Origin: Fen-1308 sp035319125 | Lineage (GTDB): Bacteria > Nitrospirota > Thermodesulfovibrionia > Thermodesulfovibrionales > Dissulfurispiraceae | Length of the DNA stretch: 64,000 nt | NCBI GenBank assembly: GCA_035319125.1 | Contig: DATHDG010000028.1 | Span: 50,905 to 114,904 of the forward strand | Reading direction: 5' to 3' | Shown: positions 9,217 to 18,028 of the stretch, in pieces | How positions within the stretch are numbered: position 1 is the first letter of the stretch | Layout: each line of letters starts with the position of its first letter | Position numbers and translations under genes: made by a program | Notes under the pieces: generated by a model | Told to the model about the DNA's origin: nothing | The model's input: the letters and a program-made list of their open reading frames with translations, nothing else | Databases searched by the model: none

Positions 9217-10113
9217 GTGGCAAAAGAACAGAAAAAGATTATTGTAGATAACGCGATAAGAATAGCGCGAGACACTCATAGCGAGAAACTCTTTTTATTC
9301 CTTAACACTGAAAGCTCCTGCCGCTGGTTTTCTAAAACTGCTTTTCCAGACCGCAATGATATTGTCGTTGTGGTTCCGGATAGACTTAGACTGACAGACG
9401 TAGATCTTTGCAAGAAGTGTGTTGCTGTCATAAGGAGCTGGACAGGAAATCAAACCCGCTTTTCGAGGATCAAATATGCCTTTCTGCAAGGTGTAATGCA
9501 GGGCATTATAACAGCGGATAGTAAAGTGGTTTGTGTTCTAGGCCCTTACGATAAGGGGCATCTCGATACTATAACTATACATGACCTTAGCCTATCATGG
9601 AGCGAAGACTTCCCATTTGATGTTCATGCCATTATTGAACATGAAGCATTCCATACGATCATGGCTGTTCTGGAAATAGCCTTGGATATCGGGGCGTTGG
9701 GAAGGGAAGGCAAGTCAGTCGGCACCATATTCGTCATAGGTGATTCTGCCGGCGTAATGAAAATGTCACATCAGGTGGTTTTCAATCCGTTTAAAGGATA
9801 TCCAGCGATTGAGCGATTGATTACTCTGCCGGAAGTAGTAGAAAGCATCAAGGAATTGGCCAAGCTTGACGGAGCGATCGTAATCAATGAGGAAGGCGTC
9901 GCTGAAGCGGCCGGTCGCTTCCTGGAGGGCGCCGGTACGGTCTCAAAAAAGCTTCGCGGCCTGGGTGCCCGACATAGATCTGCCGCTGGAATTACCCGCC
10001 GAACGCAAGCAATCGCTATAGTTGTGTCAGAAAGCACAGGCAGGGTGACAGTGTTTATAAAAGGCAAGGTAATAGCCACGCTTGAACCGATAATCAGCAG
10101 GCGTATGGTGTAA
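9217..10113 (+). CDS. Diadenylate cyclase (c-di-AMP synthase) with extra N-terminal domain
   Basis: The 298-residue protein has a C-terminal DAC (DisA_N) domain at about 150-290, with both active-site motifs intact: DGA at 218-220 and GARHRSA (RHR 252-254). It should make cyclic di-AMP from two ATP. No transmembrane helices are present, so it is not the CdaA type, and no helix-hairpin-helix repair domain follows, so it is not DisA. The first ~140 residues look like the pyruvate-kinase-like alpha/beta domain found in archaeal DacZ and a minority of bacterial enzymes; that comparison is from memory. The GTG start directly follows the argB stop, implying co-transcription. Confidence 0.85.
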   Translation: MAKEQKKIIVDNAIRIARDTHSEKLFLFLNTESSCRWFSKTAFPDRNDIVVVVPDRLRLTDVDLCKKCVAVIRSWTGNQTRFSRIKYAFLQGVMQGIITADSKVVCVLGPYDKGHLDTITIHDLSLSWSEDFPFDVHAIIEHEAFHTIMAVLEIALDIGALGREGKSVGTIFVIGDSAGVMKMSHQVVFNPFKGYPAIERLITLPEVVESIKELAKLDGAIVINEEGVAEAAGRFLEGAGTVSKKLRGLGARHRSAAGITRRTQAIAIVVSESTGRVTVFIKGKVIATLEPIISRRMV

Positions 10114-10192
10114 CCCGTCCAGTTCATTCAGCCGTAATTATCGTGGAATTTCTAACTCCGCAAGTCACTTTCAATACCGGCGTTCTGACTTC

Positions 10193-10221
10193 TTGCCACA
10201 AATCCTATAACACGTTATATT
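10193..10221 (+). promoter_or_regulatory. Sigma-70-type promoter for wrbA
   Basis: TTGCCA (10193-10198) and TATATT (10216-10221) are separated by 17 bases and lie about 30 bases upstream of the wrbA ATG. This is a near-consensus match in the only gap between the cyclase gene and wrbA. Confidence 0.65.
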
Positions 10222-10249
10222 GATATTTGTACATCTAAAGGAGGACGAA

Positions 10250-10864
10250 ATGAAAGTTTTGATAGCGTATTATTCAATGTACGGACATATAGCTCGCATG
10301 GCCGAGGCCGTTGCAGAAGGCGTCAGGGAGGTTAAGGGAGCCGTTGCAGATATAAAGCGTGTACCTGAAACGCTGAGCAATGACATCATCGAGAAGATGG
10401 GAGCTCTTGAGATTCAAAAGACATTCTCCAAAATTCCTGTTTGCACTGTTAATGACCTGGCTGAAGCAGACGCGATAATTTTCGGTACACCTACGAGGTT
10501 TGGGAACATGTGCGGGCAGATGAGGCAGTTTCTGGATGCGACGGGTGGTCTTTGGGCTAAAGGCGCTCTTGTGGGCAAGGTTGGCAGTGTTTTCGCCAGT
10601 TCCGCTACGCAGCATGGTGGGCAGGAATCCACTATCCTTAGTTTTCACTCGACACTTCTGCATCAGGGAATGATTATTGTTGGGTTACCGTACTCGTTTC
10701 AAGGTCAGATGATCATAGACGAAATATCGGGATGTTCACCCTATGGTGCTTCCACAATTGCCGGAGGTGACGGCAGCAGGATGCCGAGCGCCAATGAACT
10801 GGCAGGCGCGCGATTTCAGGGAAGGCACGTTGCTGAAATAACCTTGAAATTAATTCGATCCTGA
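10250..10864 (+). CDS. wrbA: NAD(P)H:quinone oxidoreductase, WrbA family
   Basis: This 204-residue flavodoxin-like FMN protein reduces quinones by two electrons in the cytoplasm, limiting semiquinone formation. It starts with VLIAYYSMYGHIARMAEAV (phosphate-binding loop of FMN); GTPTRFGNMCGQMRQFLDATGGLW, SSATQHGGQE and SPYGASTIAGGDGSR are WrbA hallmarks. The start is the ATG at 10250, preceded by AAAGGAGG with correct spacing. Length matches the family (about 200). Confidence 0.93.
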   Translation: MKVLIAYYSMYGHIARMAEAVAEGVREVKGAVADIKRVPETLSNDIIEKMGALEIQKTFSKIPVCTVNDLAEADAIIFGTPTRFGNMCGQMRQFLDATGGLWAKGALVGKVGSVFASSATQHGGQESTILSFHSTLLHQGMIIVGLPYSFQGQMIIDEISGCSPYGASTIAGGDGSRMPSANELAGARFQGRHVAEITLKLIRS

Positions 10865-10921
10865 ACGAAGATTGAATTTTGAAAGGCCGAATTTGAATAA
10901 TTGACGGATAAAGCAGACCAT

Positions 10922-11578
10922 ATGAAGGGTATTTATTGCTTTATGGACGTGGTGTCCAAGGAGGCTGAGCTGTATGCTGCCGATCACAGTTCGCCCATGT
11001 CGGACGTCCTGGAAGAGGTTGAGCATTATTCTATCACCAATACATCTTATCCAAGCATGCTTACCGGGCGGGTTGAAGGGAGATTCCTTAGCCTTATAGC
11101 ACAACTAACAGGAGCAACCAGGATAGTTGATGTCGGCACATTTACGGGATATTCGGCGCTGGCCATGGCAGAAGCAATGCCGGACAGCGGTAATGTAATT
11201 ACGATTGAGAATAATCCCAAACATGCTGCGCTGGCCAGAGAATTTTTTGATCGGAGCCCGCATGGCCGTAAGATCACAAGCCGGCTGGGAGAGGCGCTTG
11301 ATGTCCTAGCCGATATTGGCGACGAATGGGCAGATCTCGTATTCATTGATGCTGATAAGCAGAACTACATGGCATATTATGAGGAATCGATGAGAGTCTT
11401 GCGCAGAGGTGGTTATATACTGGCTGACAATGTTTTATGGTACGGAAGGATATTTGAACCTGAAGATGAAGAAAGCAAGGCAGTTGCGGACTTTAATGAA
11501 TTAGTGCTGGCAGATAAACGGACAGATAAGCTATTTCTAACTATTCGCGATGGTATTTATCTGATAAAGAAAAAGTGA
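10922..11578 (+). CDS. Class I SAM-dependent O-methyltransferase (CCoAOMT-like)
   Basis: The protein is about 218 residues. The SAM-binding motif VDVGTFTGYSALAMA is followed by NVITIENNP, the metal-binding VFIDADKQNY, and LRRGGYILADNVLWYG with the Asp/Asn ligands of the cation-dependent caffeoyl-CoA O-methyltransferase family. Bacterial members methylate catechol-like compounds; the substrate cannot be read from sequence. The start is uncertain: the ATG at 10922, an ATG at 10943 (MDVVSKEAE, where many homologues begin) or a TTG at 10901. Confidence 0.85.
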   Translation: MKGIYCFMDVVSKEAELYAADHSSPMSDVLEEVEHYSITNTSYPSMLTGRVEGRFLSLIAQLTGATRIVDVGTFTGYSALAMAEAMPDSGNVITIENNPKHAALAREFFDRSPHGRKITSRLGEALDVLADIGDEWADLVFIDADKQNYMAYYEESMRVLRRGGYILADNVLWYGRIFEPEDEESKAVADFNELVLADKRTDKLFLTIRDGIYLIKKK

Positions 11579-11732
11579 CTTTGCAGCGGCGCGTCGAATA
11601 TTAACAAGGCCGAAGAATATGCTGGATCAGATGAGTTCTTATTGTTCTCACCAGCATAGTCACTCTGATGTTAGAACTGGTTATGCTTTACCGTTTGGTT
11701 TTTCGGAATTTCTTGCCGCAATCCAAGCTTGC

Positions 11733-13508
11733 TTAACGAGGTGGCCGGCGCGCCTCACGAAACCAGATGCGGTATTCTTCCATTCGTGCGCGCTGTGCAA
11801 CCGGGGCTTGACGGCCACAGGTGGAGAACTCGGGTGTGCCTGGTGTTGCAGCCCAGCGGCGTTCCACGCAGTCATTTGGGTTATAAGCAATCTCAAGCCC
11901 TGAACGGCGCTGGTAGATTTCACCAAGGCTGAGACGCCAGGTGCTACCGTTGCTGCGGGTATAGGTGATAAAACGTTCCTTGAGCTTCTGGCTGTGGAGG
12001 CGTTCGATACGACTAGCCGCAGTTGCAGGACTCTCACCACTCAAGATAAAAAGCTCAGGATGGCGGCGAATGCGTTCTGGCAGATCAGCCAGCACCTTTA
12101 GGGCTATCAGGATGCGCATGTCCCGCGAGGGAGTGGAGAAATCCTCCCACAGACCACTAGTTTCGAATATGGCCAGTCCACGCGGCATTGGTGCAATTGT
12201 ACCGGGATGGCTGCGCATGTAGTTCTCTCCATTGTCCACAGAGCGGACACGAGTCTCGAGCTGTTCCATCAGAGCATCAAGATTTGCTGTATAGGCAGCT
12301 TCAGTGTCGAGTCCGAGCGGGTTGATTAGCTGCTCCATTCGGGCATAGAACAATTCTGGCGTAAGATTAGCCTGCTCAAGCGAGTAAGAGGGTAGTACCG
12401 AGTGTTTCGTGAGTGCACTGTTCGGTACAGGGTGCCAGCCCCTTTTGGCATAGTTAAAAACCGGGAAGCGATATGCCTTGAATCCGGGTCCTGCGCTCGG
12501 TGTTTGAGCAAAGAGGAAGTTCCCCTCCCAAAAGCGCTTGCGGGCGACCGAGTTGTCTGGCTGGGCATCTACTGCCAGAAGAAGACCGCTTTGCCGGGAT
12601 GTCTGTGGCACCCACTTTACGATAATTAAAGTATGACCATATGGATCGGCATAGATTGTTCCTGGCCATAGGCTGGCTCGGTCCAGCGCGACGGGGTAGA
12701 AGTCATTGTCCTCAGTATTTAGTGCTGTCCGGCCATTGCCTGAATTTGCCCGATCCATGAATCTGCGGCTGACCTGACGAAAGACGGCTGGTGAGGCAGC
12801 AGTGCCGACGAAGCTGCGATTGATCTCAGCGCTGCTGCATCGCGGTGCTCTGTGAGAGCTGCCACGGTCGCAGGTGCGATAGCTGATCGGCAAACCGAGT
12901 TTCCAGGCAAAGTAGCCATGCAGGAAAAAGGAGAGGTCCGCGCAGTCGGGCCTGGCAGGAATCTGCATATCTTCCCCTTTGCGCAAATAATTGTAGAGGA
13001 AATTACGGTTTGGATCACGCAGCACGGGTTCTAAAGAAGGGAAACTCAGAGACACCTGCGGCGGCGCGTCAAAAAGGTGCTCTACCCATGTTGCATACAG
13101 CGCCTGGGTTGCCGGATCCCACGTGCCCTTGCCTCGATCGCCTGCTCTGCCTCCGACCTCGACCTTAGTGCAAGCTGCCGTTCGTCCAGCTCGTTGCGCT
13201 TCTACGCTGTAGGTGCCGGCCGCAGGGGCAGCAAGCGAGCCACGCAGGCTCCAGGGTGGACCGCCGGCCTTGACAGACATGAGTGCGGTACGACGTCCTG
13301 CAGGGTCAGTGACCACGATTTCTGACAGCTCGCTATCAGTGGCAACTGCTATGATCTCAAGCTTCTCTCCGGGCCGCGCTACAAGAGGGGCGCTCCATAT
13401 TCGGACTGCATCCCCCTGAATGCAGGGGGATATGGCCAAGGCGCCATCAGACGAAAATATGCTGATGCATGCCACAACAATTAAAGTCATTATGAATCCC
13501 TTAGTCAT
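11733..13508 (-). CDS. Exported protein with putative Cys-His-Asp hydrolase domain
   Basis: The protein has 591 residues and I do not recognise a named family. Residues 1-25 are a Sec signal peptide. Residues about 30-118 look like an Ig-like beta domain (ARPGEKLEIIAVATDSE, GTYSVEAQRAG). The middle holds Cys189 in RPDCADLSFFLHGYFAWKLG, His292 in ADPYGHTLIIVKW and Asp314 in LLAVDAQPD. That order and local context are those of transglutaminase/NlpC-type papain-like enzymes. The C-terminal ~200 residues are helical and Arg-rich. The gene is visibly more GC-rich than its neighbours, stands alone between AT-rich gaps and may be acquired. A GGGGGGAA lies just upstream of the ATG. The enzymatic role is inference. 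Confidence 0.6.
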   Translation of the reverse strand: MTKGFIMTLIVVACISIFSSDGALAISPCIQGDAVRIWSAPLVARPGEKLEIIAVATDSELSEIVVTDPAGRRTALMSVKAGGPPWSLRGSLAAPAAGTYSVEAQRAGRTAACTKVEVGGRAGDRGKGTWDPATQALYATWVEHLFDAPPQVSLSFPSLEPVLRDPNRNFLYNYLRKGEDMQIPARPDCADLSFFLHGYFAWKLGLPISYRTCDRGSSHRAPRCSSAEINRSFVGTAASPAVFRQVSRRFMDRANSGNGRTALNTEDNDFYPVALDRASLWPGTIYADPYGHTLIIVKWVPQTSRQSGLLLAVDAQPDNSVARKRFWEGNFLFAQTPSAGPGFKAYRFPVFNYAKRGWHPVPNSALTKHSVLPSYSLEQANLTPELFYARMEQLINPLGLDTEAAYTANLDALMEQLETRVRSVDNGENYMRSHPGTIAPMPRGLAIFETSGLWEDFSTPSRDMRILIALKVLADLPERIRRHPELFILSGESPATAASRIERLHSQKLKERFITYTRSNGSTWRLSLGEIYQRRSGLEIAYNPNDCVERRWAATPGTPEFSTCGRQAPVAQRARMEEYRIWFREARRPPR

Positions 13509-13964
13509 CTTATTCCCCCCTAGTTCAGCCTTTCCTCCAGTCTATAAGAAAACAGCTGCTTTTTCTACATATCAAGAGGTTATATGAGCGAGAACATTCT
13601 TTTCTGATTGGAGAGTTCATGCGCTTTAGCACTTGTGCCAAAGTATATGATAATGCGACAAACATCTATACTTGTCACAGAATATGACATGCAAGGATAT
13701 TAATGCCAGATATATTCTATGCGTTTCTCTAGCCCGGATCAGTCGTATAAGCCAGTGCCCAAGATCCAGCTATTTGTAATGAGCTGATAAATATTTATCG
13801 GATGGGATTATTTTTAGGATACTGTAGTCTGATTTTTCAGTGGTTAATTTTATGGAAGCCGGTTAAACAGTTAATCCACTTCCTATGGGGTAAGACTTTC
13901 GCAATAGAACGACTTTTAAAGACTTAAAGAGTCTTCTTGAAATTGGGAATGGAGTTGACGGCGA
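13509..13964 (+). other. AT-rich non-coding gap
   Basis: This 456-base stretch lies between the exported-protein gene and the ribbon-helix-helix gene. I find no convincing gene on either strand. A short stem near 13916-13935 (AAGACT/AGTCTT) lies downstream of the ribbon-helix-helix stop codon and could be a weak minus-strand terminator. Confidence 0.4.
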
Positions 13965-14126
13965 TTATTTGTTTTCCAGATTGTTCTTTGCAAGGATGTC
14001 ACGCGCATATGCACTGATTGACATTCCAAGCTTCGATGCTGCGTCTCTTAAGGAATCTAATTCCTCCTTGGACAGATATGCAGAGTTTCTTTGGTCCGAC
14101 TTCTCTTCCCGTATTTCTTTCTTCAT
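13965..14126 (-). CDS. Small ribbon-helix-helix-like protein
   Basis: This is a 53-codon open frame. The product begins MKKEIREEKSDQRNSAYLSK and continues EELDSLRDAASKLG, then MSISAYARDILAKNN. The short charged N-terminus, one beta-like segment, a helix with Leu/Ala spacing, a Gly turn and a second helix ending in YARDIL match ribbon-helix-helix DNA-binding proteins of the CopG/MobC/antitoxin type. A full AAAGGAGGTGA Shine-Dalgarno is present at 14138-14148, with a rather long 14-base spacing measured from GGAGG. No toxin or relaxase gene follows it. Two inverted repeats lie in its upstream region. Confidence 0.65.
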   Translation of the reverse strand: MKKEIREEKSDQRNSAYLSKEELDSLRDAASKLGMSISAYARDILAKNNLENK

Positions 14127-14182
14127 CCCTGTCTTTATCACCTCCTTTTACATTATATATTAATAGTAGTATATATAACTAT

Positions 14183-14246
14183 AAGTAGTAAAGAGAAAAA
14201 AGCTGTAGATTCTATAAATTTACTACTTTAGTGATTATAATCACTA
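14183..14246. promoter_or_regulatory. Paired inverted repeats upstream of the ribbon-helix-helix gene
   Basis: A 10-base inverted repeat (AAGTAGTAAA at 14183-14192, TTTACTACTT at 14219-14228) abuts a perfect 18-base palindrome, TAGTGATTATAATCACTA, at 14229-14246. Both lie in the AT-rich region upstream of the ribbon-helix-helix gene, whose family usually autoregulates from such operators. The remaining gap up to the radical-SAM gene (14247-14501) shows nothing else I can name. Confidence 0.5.
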
Positions 14247-14501
14247 TCCACAGGAGCAAATGTTAGTGTAACTATCAAGATAAATTGAATCCGGAGCGCC
14301 AAACTCTTCAATCGAGTGCCGTTTTTTGAAGAAAAAATGAGTTATAGCAGCAAAGGTAGCGCATAACAGCCCTATGTTTCAGGAAATATGCTCATTGCTG
14401 ATTGGTAAATCGATGAGAATGTTATTATGTCTATTAATAAATACTGAATCAATATAACAAGGCCAAAACGTTTTCATGCAGAATTATATAACAGAATATC
14501 A

Positions 14502-15857
14502 ATGCCCAAACTTCTACTGATAACAGTCTCAGCTCCCACCATACGAAATATCCGAAAACCACGCGTTCTTAACTTTCAGCAGATAACAATGCCTTACTTA
14601 GCCGCAAGAGTTCCTTCCGGTTGGCAGGTAATTCATATCGATGAAGAAGTAAGTGAAATCGTCTGGGATATGGATGTTGATGTGGTTGGCATGACCTTTC
14701 ATACTCCAAGTGCCTATCATGCATATGATATTGCAAAACGCTTCAGGTCGAGAGGAATATGCGTTGCTTTGGGCGGCCCACACGTGACACTTTTGCCTGA
14801 TGAGGCAAGGCAGCATGCTGATGTCATATTTATTGGAGAAGCGGAAGGCCTGTGGGAGGATTTTTTAACAGGTTATGAATCAGGGATTTATCACAGTGTC
14901 TATGAGCAAGCTAAAGTTCCAACTTTGGAAAATATTCCACAGGCACGCAAAGAACTGTTTCACCGGCATGACTATACGGGCGGTGCCCTTTTTGCGACTA
15001 GAGGCTGTCCATACAGATGTGATTTCTGCACAATTGTATTGATGTATCGGCATGGACTGCGCAAGCGGCCTATTGAAGAGGTGGCAGCAGAACTTGCTTC
15101 ATTCAAAGGCAAGGTAATCATTTTTTGGGATGACAATATCGCAGGAGATATAGAGTATGCAAAGGAATTGTTCAATTATATAGCACCCTACAGAAAATGG
15201 TGGAGTAGTCAAGCCAGCATTCAAGCTGGTCTGGACGATGAATTTCTTAAAGCAGCCTCTCGCAGCGGATGCAAGCAGTTATTTCTCGGACTGGAGTCAA
15301 TCTCCCAACAAAGCATGACGGAAATTCATAAAAGATTTAACCGTGTTGAAGATTACGGTTATGTAATTAAGAACATACATAATCACGGGATAGCTGTACA
15401 AGTCGGAATAGTATTTGGATTTGATAATGATCCGCCGGATATATTTAAATCAACAATTGATTTTCTGGAAGATGCAGGCGTTCAGAACGCGACTTTCAAT
15501 ATTCTGACACCCTTCCCGGGCACAGCGCTTTTTGCAAAATTAGAACAAGAGGCGCGGATATTAACTTATGACTGGAGCAGATACAACAGTCGCACGGATG
15601 TTGTTTATCAGCCGAGACAAATGAGCGTGGAACAACTCTTCAATGGATTTAGGCAGTCGAATGAGCGATTCTATTCTTTGCCCAGTATTACCAAACGGTT
15701 GTCAAGATCACCAATTCAACTATGGTGGACGCTGCCTTTAAATCTTGCCTATAGCTATAAGTGGTGGGAAGTGACTCATTCCAATTTAAAAGAAACTGAA
15801 GCCGGTTCTAAAAACTTTGGTTTGACATATGGAGATGATGGCAAAGTAATTCGCTGA
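14502..15857 (+). CDS. B12-binding-type radical SAM enzyme
   Basis: The protein has 451 residues. Residues about 1-125 are a Rossmann-like cobalamin-binding-type domain (VVGMTFHTPSAYHAYDIAKR, VALGGPHVTLLPDEA) without a DxHxxG box. The radical SAM core has CxxxCxxC at Cys169, Cys173 and Cys176 (ATRGCPYRCDFC), with GLES and GFDNDPPD further on. The C-terminal ~80 residues correspond to the extra domain seen in BchE/HpnP-like class B enzymes. Such enzymes methylate or cyclise unactivated carbons, often on lipids or natural products; no neighbour indicates the substrate. It is transcribed alone. Confidence 0.85.
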   Translation: MPKLLLITVSAPTIRNIRKPRVLNFQQITMPYLAARVPSGWQVIHIDEEVSEIVWDMDVDVVGMTFHTPSAYHAYDIAKRFRSRGICVALGGPHVTLLPDEARQHADVIFIGEAEGLWEDFLTGYESGIYHSVYEQAKVPTLENIPQARKELFHRHDYTGGALFATRGCPYRCDFCTIVLMYRHGLRKRPIEEVAAELASFKGKVIIFWDDNIAGDIEYAKELFNYIAPYRKWWSSQASIQAGLDDEFLKAASRSGCKQLFLGLESISQQSMTEIHKRFNRVEDYGYVIKNIHNHGIAVQVGIVFGFDNDPPDIFKSTIDFLEDAGVQNATFNILTPFPGTALFAKLEQEARILTYDWSRYNSRTDVVYQPRQMSVEQLFNGFRQSNERFYSLPSITKRLSRSPIQLWWTLPLNLAYSYKWWEVTHSNLKETEAGSKNFGLTYGDDGKVIR

Positions 15858-16142
15858 TGAATATCTGCTTGAGTGAATCAAAATAAGCCAATTGTGCAAT
15901 CTTCCCTGTGATTGTTATCACCAAATCTTAAAATTCATAGTATTAAGATTATTATTAGTGATTATTCTAAGGAGTATTGCTTTATAATATTAATTACTAC
16001 CTTGATGCGATTTCAAGTGGAAGATTGAAAGATTGCCGTTTGTGCAGAAAAACGCATTGAACTGAGTTGGTGTGCTGCTGGAATTGAGATTCAAAGCTGC
16101 CAGTTTGTGGCAAGCAATAAGATATTAACTAAGGAGCTGGAA

Positions 16143-16601
16143 ATGGGATTTTTTGACTGGATATTTAGGCGCAGGAAGGATGACATGCATCTTGGATGGA
16201 ATGGTTCATATAGTTTGGGGATATTGGAAATAGACATTCAGCACAAGAATCTTTTCACTTTGTATAATGAGCTTGTTCAGACGATTTATGCAGGAGGGGA
16301 TAAGGAAAAACTTCGGAGGAATCTGGACTCTCTTCTCAATTATGTAGTCATGCACTTTGCAACTGAGGAAGGTTATATGGAGAAGTATTCATATCCCGGA
16401 TATGAAGCTCATGCCAGCGAACATAGGAAGCTCAGAGAGAAGACTTATACAATCCATAAAGATTTCACTGATGGGAAGCCGGTTCTTACAATGGAGGTCG
16501 TGCTTTTTCTGAAAAATTGGATATCAGATCATGTGCTTTCGACAGATAGGCAGTACAAGAACTTTTTCCTTCAGAGATTGCCGAAAGAATATAGAGCTTA
16601 A
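16143..16601 (+). CDS. Bacteriohemerythrin
   Basis: This 152-residue four-helix-bundle protein should bind a di-iron site that carries O2. Ligands at the family positions are His34 (DIQHKNL), His71 and Glu75 (HFATEEGYM), His90 and His94 (HASEHRKL), and His130 with Asp135 (SDHVLSTDRQY). An atypical N-terminus, MGFFDWIFRRRKDD, is amphipathic and basic and could touch the membrane. The start is the ATG at 16143 with AAGGAG seven bases upstream. The 285-base gap before it shows no gene. It may serve in oxygen sensing or delivery in a microaerophile or anaerobe. Confidence 0.9.
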   Translation: MGFFDWIFRRRKDDMHLGWNGSYSLGILEIDIQHKNLFTLYNELVQTIYAGGDKEKLRRNLDSLLNYVVMHFATEEGYMEKYSYPGYEAHASEHRKLREKTYTIHKDFTDGKPVLTMEVVLFLKNWISDHVLSTDRQYKNFFLQRLPKEYRA

Positions 16602-16826
16602 GCCGTTGCGACTACACTTTAGCATCGATTAAGAATGCCGTAGGATTTAGGCGCTGGCGGCACTGAGCTGAGGAAGGACTTGCTTATACTAAACAGGAAA
16701 GTCTCAGCTGTGTGCCGGCAGAGCACTCTATGTACTGCAGGCTCTAATACAAGGGCAAAAGATCTGTCTTGCCGAACTTTTAGCACGTCCATCGCTTTCA
16801 CTTTGATATGATATCAACAGACAGAC

Positions 16827-16847
16827 GATAGCAATTTTAATGCTATC
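16827..16847 (-). terminator. Weak hairpin after the RlmL-like gene
   Basis: A GATAGCA/TGCTATC stem of seven pairs with a 7-base loop lies 12 bases beyond the minus-strand stop codon at 16859. There is no clear U-tract, so this is a tentative terminator. The rest of the 16602-16826 gap shows no supported feature. Confidence 0.35.
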
Positions 16848-16858
16848 CGATTTGCAGC

Positions 16859-18028
16859 CTATGGTGCACGATCTGCATTGGATATGCGCCTGCTTCCATC
16901 GTAAAGTTCATATTCCAACAGCCTGCACTCAATATTGCTGTTGAAAAAAGGAATTCTTTTCTTTGAACGAAGGCCCACCTTTTTTGCAAGATCTAAATTG
17001 CCTGTAAATATGAAGCCTCTGTAGCCGCCACATTTATGCTTGAAAAAATCGCCTATTTCCTTGTACGTTGTTTCAAGTTGAGACGCCCTGCCAAGCCTTT
17101 CGCCGTATTCAGGATTTATTATAATAACGCCGCTGCCCTCAGGAATTATTGTCTCTCTGAAATCGCAGACCTTAAACTCAATCAAATGCTCGACACCCGC
17201 CGTGGCTGCATTATTTCTTGCTGCTCGTATTGCAGCAGGATTGTTATCTGTGGCAATAATCCTGCCGGGAATAGATTTCTTGTTCGCCCCTTTGGCCTTT
17301 GCGCGTATTTCATCCCATCTTTGCTGGTCGAAGCCCTTGATATGCATGAAGCCAAAATTGCTCCGGAGAATGCCTGGCGCACGGTTCAGGGCTATCATTG
17401 CCGCTTCTATTGCAAGCGTACCGCTGCCGCACATAGGATTAACGAAGTGCCCATTTCCATCCCAGCCTGTAGAAATGACCACAGCAGCCGCCAAGGTCTC
17501 TTGCATCGGGGCTTTTAAGGGGATTTTTCTATATCCGCGTTTTGCCAGGGGGTCTCCTGAGGTATCCAGGTAGACATTGCATTTGTCTCCCTTCCAATAT
17601 AGAAAAATAACCGCGCCGGTCATATCTGCTCCTGAATCAGGACGACGTCCAAGTTTTGCCTTAATTCTATCGACTATAGCGTCTTTGCATTTGACATTGG
17701 CAAACAACGGATTGGTTATAGAAGGATTGTCTACAGACGAATGTACTGATAGATATTCATCTTCATCGATGAACCTTTCCCATTCTATATCATAAATATT
17801 TGCATATAGATCAGCAGCGTCGGCAGCAAAAAAGCTCTTCAGATGAAACAGAACCCTGTGGCCTGTTCTAAGCCACAGATTCAGCAACATGGCATCAGTT
17901 ATGGTACCTTCAGTCTGAATGCCTGCTGCTGTTTCATCAATGATTGGAAAGTTCAGTACAGACAACTCTTTTGCCAGATAAGGTGTAATCCCCTTGGGGC
18001 ATGTGACAAGAATCATTTTCTTTTCCAT
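16859..18028 (-). CDS. THUMP-domain RNA methyltransferase, RlmL/YcbY N-terminal type
   Basis: This 389-residue protein has a THUMP RNA-binding region (about 1-155) followed by a Rossmann methyltransferase. The motifs are APMQETLAAAVV, VNPMCGSGTLAIEAAMIALNRAPG (SAM binding) and IIATDNNPAAIRAARNNA. The family installs m2G in 23S rRNA (RlmL, G2445). The usual NPPYG catalytic motif reads NPEYGERLG here. The second (RlmK) domain of E. coli RlmL is absent, as in most non-gammaproteobacterial members. Confidence 0.87.
   Translation of the reverse strand: MEKKMILVTCPKGITPYLAKELSVLNFPIIDETAAGIQTEGTITDAMLLNLWLRTGHRVLFHLKSFFAADAADLYANIYDIEWERFIDEDEYLSVHSSVDNPSITNPLFANVKCKDAIVDRIKAKLGRRPDSGADMTGAVIFLYWKGDKCNVYLDTSGDPLAKRGYRKIPLKAPMQETLAAAVVISTGWDGNGHFVNPMCGSGTLAIEAAMIALNRAPGILRSNFGFMHIKGFDQQRWDEIRAKAKGANKKSIPGRIIATDNNPAAIRAARNNAATAGVEHLIEFKVCDFRETIIPEGSGVIIINPEYGERLGRASQLETTYKEIGDFFKHKCGGYRGFIFTGNLDLAKKVGLRSKKRIPFFNSNIECRLLEYELYDGSRRISNADRAP

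Noticed and set aside
13969..14163. 64-codon plus-strand frame
   Set aside because: It is the complement of the ribbon-helix-helix gene, which has a good ribosome-binding site and family-like sequence; the plus frame has neither.
14247..14262. TATCCACA resembling a DnaA box
   Set aside because: It is a single imperfect match with no cluster; no evidence for an origin.
16619..16801. 60-codon minus-strand frame after hemerythrin
   Set aside because: There is no ribosome-binding site, no family resemblance and biased residues; treated as non-coding.
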